Assembly: GCA_028751875.1 (NCBI GenBank)
Contig: CM054145.1
Span: 11,377,020-11,441,019, forward strand
Direction: 5' to 3'
Origin: Rapana venosa
Lineage: Eukaryota; Mollusca; Gastropoda; Neogastropoda; Muricidae
Length of the DNA stretch: 64,000 nucleotides
Under the pieces are notes generated by a model. The model had not been told where the DNA came from, did no database searches, and worked only from the letters and a program-made list of their open reading frames with translations. The translations under genes and the position numbers were made by a program. This document shows, piece by piece, positions 53,401 through 64,000 of this stretch; within the stretch, counting starts at the first letter, position 1, and each line of letters starts with the position of its first letter.

Positions 53401-56400
53401 CATTAACCCACCCACCACACACACACACACCACACATTAGACACACACACACACCAACCACACCCCACCCACACCCAAACCCTATACACGCACACACATC
53501 ACCACACCACCAACACATATATACACACCACACCACACACACACAAGACACACCACACACAATATAGACACAAACACACACACACACCATTGACACCCAC
53601 ACACACACCATATACAAACCACAACACCAAAACACACACATTAGACACCCATACCCCACACCATTTACAAACCCCAACCACCCCACACACACATTACACA
53701 CACCCCACACAAGCATATACACCCCCACACACACACCACACAATTAGACACACCACCACACATAACACACACCACACCCCACCCAAAAAACAAACCAAAA
53801 CCCCCACACACACACACTTAGACCACCCCACACACACATATACACACCACACCACACACACACACCCCACACAAAATTAACACACCACCCCATACATTAG
53901 ACACAACCACCAACCATACCACACACACCAAAACACACACACACAACACACACACACACACACACCATATACACAAAACCCCACCACACCCCACACACAT
54001 TAGACACAAAAATACACTAAAAACCACACACACATTCGACACACCACACACACTTAAAACACTGACACTAGACATCCACACACCCTTTGACACACCACAC
54101 AAAAGACACACAACACACACACATTAGACACACCACACACACATTAGACAACAACCCCACATAGACACAACACCAACACAGTAACATACCACACAACATT
54201 GACACAACCCCACAAACATTAGACACACCACAAAACACATTAACACACCACACACACATTAGACAAAACACACACACACATTAGACACACCACACACACA
54301 TAGACAAACCATAAAACACATTAACACCACACACACACACATAACACACAACACACACACAATACAAACCAAAAAACCCCACCACAATAGCACACACACA
54401 ATAGACACAACAACATTAGAACACCCCCACACAATTTGACCACTACGTACACATAGACACACCCCAAAATTAGACACACAACCAAACATTTAGACATACA
54501 CACACATTAGACCAAAACCACAACACATACTTAGACACACCACACACACATTAGAACCCCCACACACACACATTACAAAATTATTAGACACACCCACCAA
54601 AACATTAGACACACCACATACAAAATTAGATACCACACCACACAACATTAGAACACACCACCCCACACATTAGACACACAACACACATTAGACACCCACA
54701 CACACGACACACCACATTTAAAATTAACACACCCCACACACATTAGACACCCCCACACACACATTAGACACACCACACACACATTAGACACACCACACAA
54801 CAAGACACACCTACACAATATATACAACCACAGCACACACACACAAACATTAACACACCACACACACACCCTAACAGACCACACACACACACACCATTAG
54901 AAACACCCACACACAACATAAAAAACACCACACAACTAAACCACCCCCACACCATTAGACACACCCCACACACACATTAGACACATCACACACACACACA
55001 CATTACACAAACACAACCACACACACACATTAGACACAATTAACACATAAGACACACCACACACACATTAGACACACCAAACATTAGACACAAACCCCAC
55101 CCCACATTAACACACCACACACACATTAGACACACCATACACTCATTAGACAAACCAAACACACATTAGACACACCAAACAACAATTAGACACACCACAC
55201 ACACATTAGAAACGCCACCCCACACACATTAGACACACCAACACAAACACATATACACACACACCACACCAACACACACACATTAGACACACACACAAAA
55301 CATTAGACACACCACACACATATTAGACACACCACACACACATTAGGCACACCACACACACATTTAAACACACCAACACACACATATACAACTACACACA
55401 CACATTAGACACACCACACAACACATTAGACACACCCACACACAAAACTTAACACACGCACACATTAGACACCACACACACAGACACACCACCACACATT
55501 AGACACACCTACACACACATTAGACACACAACAACACATTAGACACACCACACACCACACACACACATTAGACCACCACACAAAACACATAACATACCAC
55601 CCACACATTAACACAAACCCAAACCCCAAAAAACACTTAGACATACTAAAAATTAGACACACCACACACACATTAGACACACCGACACACACTTAGACAC
55701 ACCACACACACATTAAAACACACCACACACACATTAAACCACCACTCACATATTCGACATACCCCACACACAATATTAACACCCACACACACATAGACAC
55801 ACCACACACACATTAGACACACCCCCCACACAATTAGCAAACAACACGCACATAGACACACCACAAACATTAGACAAATCAAAAAACAGCGGCCACACCA
55901 CACACACCTTAACACAACACACGCACACATTAGAAACACAAAACACACACGAAAACACACAACATTAGACCCACAACACACACACATCTGACACACCCAA
56001 AAACCCCACATTTGACACACCACCCCACATTAGAACACACACACACATAGACACACAACACTAAGAACACCACAACACATTAAACCACACGCACACATTA
56101 GACACACCACCCCATAGAAAACCCCCACACACACATATATACACCACACACCACACCACCAAACACAAACACACACATTAGACACACACACACACATTAG
56201 GCACACAACACACACATTAGAAACACCACACACACATTAGATACACCACAAAACACCATTTTGACACACACAAAACACAAAGACACAACACACACACATT
56301 CGACACCACACACACACACATTAAAACACACCACACACACATTAGACACCACACACACACATTAGACACACACTCAATATTCGACATACCACACACACAT

Positions 56401-59400
56401 TAGACATAATACACACACATTGGAAACCCCCACAAAATTAGACACAAACCCACACACAATTAGACAAACCACACACACATTAGACACACCACCCCACACA
56501 CTAGACAACAACACACACATTAGACACACAACACACATTTGAGACACACCACACACTTATTAGACACACCCAATACACATTAGACACATCACACACGTAA
56601 CCACCCACACAACTTAGACACACCACACACACGCATTAAACACACAACACACATATCTGACACACCACACACACACATTAGACACAAACCCCAAAACCAA
56701 AATTTGGGCACACAACACACACACATAGACACACCACACACACATTAGACCACACCACACACCCCTTTAGACACACCACCCACACAAATTTGACACACCC
56801 AAAAAACACATGAGACACACCCACACACACATTAGACACATCACAAATCGACAAACACACCAACTTGACACACACACACACTTTAGACACACCACACACA
56901 CACATTGACTACAACACACACATTAGAAAACACCACACACACAACATTAGCACACCACAAAACACATTAGGCACACCGCACACCATAAGAACACCCCACA
57001 CACAAACATTGGACACACCACACACACACATTAGATACACCACACACACATTAGACACATACAGACATTGCACACCACACACACTAAGCAAAAAACACAC
57101 ACACATACACACTCACACATTAACACACCACAAACATTTTGACAAACCACACACACATTTGACTCACCACACACACAAATAAGACACACACACACACATT
57201 AGACACTCACACACCACATTCACACCCACACACACCATATGCAGCCACACCACACACACACACATTGACAACACCCACACACAAAATTACACACCCCACA
57301 CACACAAAACAAACCCAAACAACACAGACACATTAGAAACACCACAGACACACTTAGACACACCACACACCACACATCATATACACACAAAACCCACACA
57401 CACAAACACACACACATTACACAATTAACCATAAGACACACCATACACACATTAGACACACACACACACGCATTAGACACACCACACACATATACAACCA
57501 CACACACATTAGACACCACACACCATTAGACACACCACACCAATTAACACACCTGAGATTTAGACACAAACCCCACACATTAGACACACCACACAAAGAC
57601 ACACCACACACAATGACACACCACAACAATAGACAAAACACACAACCATTAGACACACCACACCCCACAAATTAGACACACCAAACACACATTAGACCCC
57701 ACACACACACAATTAGACACACCACACCAAACATTAGACACGTCCTCACAAATTAGACACACCACACACAACACAAATAACACACACACAAACACCACAA
57801 CACACACACATTAGACACACACACACATTAGACACACCCACACATATTAGAAAACACATACATTAGCATACCACACACACATTAGAACACCACACACACA
57901 CATTATACACACTACACAAAACACATTAGACACACCACACATTAGACACCACCACACACACACATTGACACACCACACACACACATTAGAACACCACACA
58001 CATTGACAACCCACACACACAGACACCCAATACACATTAGACACACCACACACACATTAGACACACAACACAACATTAGCACACACCACACACACACATT
58101 AAAAAAACACCACCACACACATTAGACATACCACACACACATTAGAACACCAGACAACACACATTAAAACATACCTATAAATTGACACACCACCCACATT
58201 AGACAAACCAGACACATACATTAGAAACACCACACACACCATTAGCCACACCGTACACACATTAGACACACCACTCACACATTCGACATACCACACACAC
58301 ATTAGACATAACACACCAGTAAACACATCACACACACATTAGACAAACCAAACATACATTAAACACACCACCACACACACTAGACACACCACACACACAA
58401 TTAGACACTCCAAACACACATTAGACACACAACACACACATAAGACACACCACACACACATAAGACACCTCACACACATAAGACACATCACACACATAAG
58501 ACACACCACCCGCACAATTAGACACACCACACACACATTAGACACACCACACACACATTAGACACACCACACACACATTAGACACACCACACACACTTAT
58601 TAGACACACCACATAAACATTAGACAAATCATACACAGTAGACACACCACACACACATAAGACACACACACACACACATTAGAAACACCACACACACATA
58701 AGACACACCAACACACATTAGACACACCAGCCACACAATTACACACAACACACACATTAGACACACCACACACACATTAGACACACCACACACACTTTTA
58801 GACACACTACATACACATTCGACACATCACACACAGTAGACACACACCACACACATTAGACACACCACACACACACATTAGAAACACCACACACACATTA
58901 GACACACAAACACACACATTAGACACACCACACAACACATTATACACACCACACACACACATTAGACACACCACACACACACATTAGACATCCCACAAGC
59001 ACAATACACACAAAGACACACACACACTTTAGACACACCACACACACATTAGACACACCACACACACATTAGACACACCACACACACATTAGACATACAA
59101 CACACACATTAGACACACCACACACACACATTAAACACACCACACACACATTAGACAAACCACACACACATTAGACACACAAACACACACAATAGACACA
59201 CACCACACACACAGTAGACACACCACACACACATTAGACACACCACACACACATTAGACACATAACACACACATAAGACACACCACACACAATTAGACAC
59301 ACCACCCACACAATTAGACACACCACACACACATTAGACACACCACACACACATTAGACACACTACTACATACACATTAGACACACCACACACACCATTA

Positions 59401-60510
59401 GACACACCATACACACACACACATTAGACACATCACAAACACACATTAGACACACCACACACACCATTAAACCACACACACACACACATTGACACACACA
59501 CACACCACATTAGACACAACACACATACATTGGACACACCACACACACACATTAGACACACCACACACACATTAGACACACAAACACACATAAGACCACA
59601 CCCACAACACACACACATTGGACACACCACACACACACATTAGAACACCACACACACATTAGACACACACACAGACATTAGACACACCACACACACATTA
59701 GACACACCACACACACATAGACACACACTTACATACACATTAGACACCCCACACACACATTAACACACCACACACACACATTAGACAAACCAACACACAT
59801 TAGACACACCACACACTAACGCAACACATCAACACACACATTGACACACCACACACACACATTAGAAAACCACACACATAGACACACCACACACACATTA
59901 GACACACCACACACATTAGACACACCACACACACACACACCAATTAACACCACTCACACACACATTAGACAACACACATACACACCACACACCCAACACA
60001 CACACACACATTAGACACACACACACATTAGAACAAAAACCACACACAAAGACACACCACACACACATTAGACACAACCACATACACATTAGACACACCA
60101 CACACACCATTAGAAAACACACACACACACAATAGACATACCACACACACATTAGACACACCAGACCACACACACATTAGACATACCATAAATTAGACAA
60201 CACACAAACACATTAGACACACCAGCACACACATTAGAAACACCACACACACATTAGACACACCGCACACACATTAGACACACCACTCACAAATTCGACA
60301 TACCACACACACAATTAGACAAACACTCACATTGAACACATCACACACACATTAGACACAACCACACAACACACAATTAGACACACCACACACAAAGACA
60401 CACCACACACACATTAGACACACCACATACACATTAGACACACCACACACACACATTAGAAAACACCACACACACACAATAGACATACCACACACACATT
60501 AGACACACCA
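53400..60510 (+). repeat. 20-bp minisatellite, unit ATTAGACACACCACACACAC
   Basis: The ATTAGACACACC core followed by a variable CA stretch recurs hundreds of times. It is degenerate at the left (53400-55000) and most regular at 58500-59800, where long runs keep exact 20-bp spacing. Variants include CATAAGACAC, ATTCGACATACC and ATTTGACAC. It is truncated at the right by the assembly gap. Confidence 0.93.
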
Positions 60511-61010
60511 NNNNNNNNNNNNNNNNNNNNNNNNNNNNNNNNNNNNNNNNNNNNNNNNNNNNNNNNNNNNNNNNNNNNNNNNNNNNNNNNNNNNNNNNNN
60601 NNNNNNNNNNNNNNNNNNNNNNNNNNNNNNNNNNNNNNNNNNNNNNNNNNNNNNNNNNNNNNNNNNNNNNNNNNNNNNNNNNNNNNNNNNNNNNNNNNNN
60701 NNNNNNNNNNNNNNNNNNNNNNNNNNNNNNNNNNNNNNNNNNNNNNNNNNNNNNNNNNNNNNNNNNNNNNNNNNNNNNNNNNNNNNNNNNNNNNNNNNNN
60801 NNNNNNNNNNNNNNNNNNNNNNNNNNNNNNNNNNNNNNNNNNNNNNNNNNNNNNNNNNNNNNNNNNNNNNNNNNNNNNNNNNNNNNNNNNNNNNNNNNNN
60901 NNNNNNNNNNNNNNNNNNNNNNNNNNNNNNNNNNNNNNNNNNNNNNNNNNNNNNNNNNNNNNNNNNNNNNNNNNNNNNNNNNNNNNNNNNNNNNNNNNNN
61001 NNNNNNNNNN
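60511..61010. other. Assembly gap of exactly 500 N
   Basis: 500 undetermined bases, a round number typical of a placeholder of unknown true size. The repeats on the two sides differ in unit and strand composition. A frame reading across it on the minus strand is meaningless. Confidence 0.99.
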
Positions 61011-61020
61011 GTAAATTTTT

Positions 61021-62027
61021 TTGTGTTGTTTATGGTATGTGTGTGTGTGTTTTTTATGTGTATGTGTATTTGTATGTGTAAAGTGTGTGTATGTGATGTG
61101 TTAATGTATGTGTATGTGTATGTATATTTGTATCTGTATTTTCTGTGTATGTGTATGTTTGTGTGTATGCGTATTTTTGTTTGTGTATGTGTGTGTATGG
61201 GTATGTGGATGTTTATGTGTGTGTATGTGTAAAGTGTATTTTGTGTGTTGTGTATGTGTATGGGTATGTGTATGTGCATGTGTAGGTGTATGTGTATCTG
61301 TATGTGTATGTGTAAATGTGTTAATGTGTTTTTGTGTATGTTTTTTTTGTGTATGTTTGTGCGTATGTGTATATGTATATGCGATGTGTATGTGTTATTG
61401 TATGTTTTATATGTCGATGTTTATGTGTATGTGTGTATGTGTATGTTTTTTGTGTGTGTATGTGTTGTGTATGTGTATGTGTATGTGTGTGTATGTGTTG
61501 TGTGGTTTTTGTGTATGTGTATGTGTATGTGTGTATGTGTATGTTAATTTTTTGTGTATGTGTTGTGTGTATGTGTATGTGTGTGTATTGTGTACGTATG
61601 TTTTGTGTTTGTGTGTGTATGTGTATGTGTATGTTTTTTGTGGTATGTATGTGTATGTGTATGTGTATGCGTATATGTATTTTTATATGTGTGTGTGTAT
61701 GTTGTAAGTGTCTCTATGTGTATGTGTTTTGTGTGTGTATTTGTTGTGTATTTTGCATGTGTATGTGGATGTAATGTGTATATTTGTGTGTAGAGGTATG
61801 TGTATGTGTGTGTGTATGTGTATGTATATGTGTATGTGTATATGTGGATGTGGATTTTGTATGTGTGTATTTTTTATGTGTATGTGTATGTATGTGTATG
61901 TGTATATGTATGTGTATGTGTGTGTGTATGTGTGTATGTGTATGTGTGTGTATGTTTATGTGTATGTTTATGTGCATGTGTATGTGTATATGTGTGTGTA
62001 TGTGTGTGTATGTGTGTGGGTTTTGTA

Positions 62028-62058
<31 letters not shown>

Positions 62059-63463
62059 GCGTATGTGTATGTGTTGTGAATGTTTGTGTGTGTGCATGTG
62101 TATGTGTATATTTTTTGTATGTGTATGTGTATGTGTATGTATATGTATGTGTATGTGTTGTGTTTGTATCTGTATTTGTATGTGTGTGGAAATGTAGTGT
62201 GTGTATGTGTGTATGTGTATGTGTACTATGTGTGTGTATAAGTATGTGTATGTGTGTGTATGTGTATGTGTATGTGTATTTATGTTTATGTGTATGTGTG
62301 TGTATGTGTATGTGTAAAAGTTTGTATGTGTATGTGTATATGTGTGGGATGTGTATGTGTATGTGCATGTGTATGTGGATGTGGATGTGTATATGTGTGT
62401 GTGTAGGTATGAGTATGTGTGTTTTATGTGTATGTGTATGTGTTTGTGTGATATGTGGAGTGGATGTGTATGTGTGAATGTGAATGTGTATCTGTATGTG
62501 TATGTGTGTGTGTATGTGTATGTGTATGTGTTTTTATGTGTATGTGTGTTTATGTGTATGTGTATGTGTATGCGGTATGTGTATTTGTATGTGTGTATGT
62601 TTATGTGTTGTGTGTGTATGTGTTGTGTGTGCATGTGTATGTGTATGTGTATTTGTATGGGGTGTCTATGTTTATGTGTGTGTATGTATATGTGTATGTG
62701 TGTGTATGTGTATGTGTAAATGTGTGTATGTGTATGAGTGTGTATGTGTATGTGCAATTTTATGTGGATGTGGATGTGTACATGTGTGTGTATAGGTATG
62801 TGTATGTGTGTGTGTTGTGTTGTAAAGTGTATGTGGTATATGTGGATGTGCATGTGTATGTGTGTATGTGTTTGTGTAAATGTGTGTATGGTGGTGTATG
62901 TGTGTGTATGTGTATGTGTGTATGATGTGCATGTGTTATGTGTATTGTGTGTGTATATGTATTTTTATGTGTGTGTATGTGTTGTGCGTATGGTTTGTGA
63001 TGTGTGTGTGAATGTGTATGTGTATGTTTATGTGTATGTTTGTTTATGGTATGTGTATGCGATGTGTATTTGTATATGTGTATGTTTATGGTATGGTAGT
63101 GTGTATGTGTATGCGTTTATGTGTTGTGTATGTGTGTGTTGTGTATGGTTATGTGCGTGTATGTATATGTGTATTTGTATGTGTAGTGTAAAATGTGTGT
63201 TATGTGTTGTGTATGTGTGTGTTATTGTATGTGTATGTGTATTGTGGATGTGGATGTGTATATGTGTGTATATAGGTATGTGTATGTGTGTATATGTATG
63301 TGTATGTGTTTAAATGTGGATGGGGTGTGTATTTTGTGTAGTGTATGTGTATGTGTGTGTATGTGTATATGTAAGTTTATATGTGTGTTTTGTGTATGTG
63401 TATGTGTATGTGTGTAGGTATGTGTATGTGTATGTGTATGTGTGTATGTGTATGTGTATGTTA

Positions 63464-63524
<61 letters not shown>

Positions 63525-63625
63525 GTGTGTGTATGTGTATGTCTATGTGTATGTGTATGTGGTAGTGTATGTGTATATGTGTGTATGTGTATTGTGTATT
63601 TGTATGTGTATGATGTGTATTGTTG
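61021..63625 (+). repeat. TATGTG/GTGTAT hexanucleotide-type array
   Basis: Dominated by TGTATG and TGTGTATG units with T-rich interruptions. The longer marker GTGGATGTGGATGTGTA followed by a TATAGGTATG-like segment occurs near 62375, 62764 and 63244, with a decayed copy near 61775, so some longer-range structure exists. No coding potential. Confidence 0.93.
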
Positions 63626-63666
63626 TTGACTTCAATTTACGTTTTTTTCACTTTTAGTGATATTAG

Positions 63667-63752
63667 CCCCCCCCCCCCCCCCCATCCCCTCCAAAAAAAA
63701 AAAACCAAACAAGCAAACAAACAAAAAAAAAAAAAACAAAAAACAAAAAAAA

Positions 63753-63784
<32 letters not shown>

Positions 63785-63797
63785 AAACAAAAAAAAC
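63667..63797. repeat. C17 homopolymer followed by A-rich low-complexity tract
   Basis: About 17 consecutive C residues (63667-63683), then CATCCCCTCC and more than 100 bp of A runs separated by single C residues, including (CAAAA)n near 63760-63781. Confidence 0.95.
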
Positions 63798-64000
63798 CGG
63801 GAGATGTGGATGTGCTGGTTAAAAAAAATAAAAAAATATAATAAATCTCGAAAACTTGGCAATGCGACAGGAATTTTTAAAAAAACAACAAAAAAACCCA
63901 ACAAGTCTTAACGTTAATGTAAACTATAACAAATGGCCTATGGGACTGTAAACAAAGACCTTTCACAATTTCAAATGCCAATTTTAAATTATGAATTGCT
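63798..64000. other. AT-rich end of window, nothing recognised
   Basis: Low-GC sequence with A homopolymers. No coding motif, repeat family or regulatory site could be supported. Confidence 0.5.

Noticed and set aside
53400..60510. Possible telomere-type repeat because of the TTAG core
   Set aside because: The unit is 20 bp and CA-rich, with no contiguous TTAGGG or TTAGG runs.
53400..60510. Possible CRISPR-like array of repeats and spacers
   Set aside because: The intervals between cores are themselves CA repeat, not unique spacers, and all surrounding DNA is eukaryotic retroelement sequence.
52004..63650. Threonine/histidine-rich and cysteine/valine-rich open frames across the CA and TG arrays
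   Set aside because: They are direct translations of CA/TG repeats, present in overlapping frames on both strands. One even runs through the N gap.
63620..63911. Lysine/asparagine-rich frames near the window end
   Set aside because: They arise from A-homopolymer and C-homopolymer tracts.

Overview
This window is non-genic, repeat-dominated DNA from an animal nuclear genome. I infer a marine mollusc, probably a gastropod, from the mix of RNase H-bearing, RTE-like, Tx1/L1-like and CR1/L2-like LINEs with tRNA-headed SINEs ending in (ATT)n; the species cannot be told. No host protein-coding gene, rRNA or tRNA gene, CRISPR array or bacterial feature is supported. The longest open frames (hundreds to over 1500 codons) are artefacts: pyrimidine-only DNA and its purine complement contain no stop codons.

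Layout. 1-5386 is a minus-strand RNase H-bearing LINE split by two insertions: a 5'-truncated RTE-like LINE (406-2676, 10-bp target duplication) and a DNA transposon with 37-bp terminal inverted repeats (3016-4748). About half of the window is polypyrimidine satellite (5605-16031, 20837-26557, 26828-28997, 29791-35722, 39187-46637), always with the pyrimidines on the + strand. Non-satellite islands interrupt it: a Tx1/L1-like LINE, a tRNA/5S-rRNA chimeric SINE and an LTR retrotransposon start with decayed gag (16032-20836); a SINE 3' half (26558-26827); an unclassified island (28998-29790); and a CR1/L2-like LINE with an LTR-like element inserted in its 3' UTR, next to an opposing LINE 3' end (35829-39183).

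46733-52003 holds a full-length SINE followed by a nest of LINEs. An outer + strand LINE is interrupted by a minus-strand RTE-like LINE (12-bp target duplication), which is itself interrupted by a minus-strand CR1/L2-like LINE (7-bp target duplication). The rest is tandem repeat: degenerate CA-rich DNA (52004-53400), a 20-bp minisatellite (53400-60510), a gap of exactly 500 N (60511-61010), a TATGTG-type array (61021-63625), and a C17/A-rich end.

How the parts relate. The CR1/L2-like LINEs and the SINE family share one 3' tail, which makes the LINE a likely mobilising partner of the SINE. Target duplications and restored reading frames give a relative insertion order at several places. The polypyrimidine DNA carries recurring non-simple marker segments, so it looks like a decayed higher-order satellite of about 1-1.35 kb units rather than a plain microsatellite.
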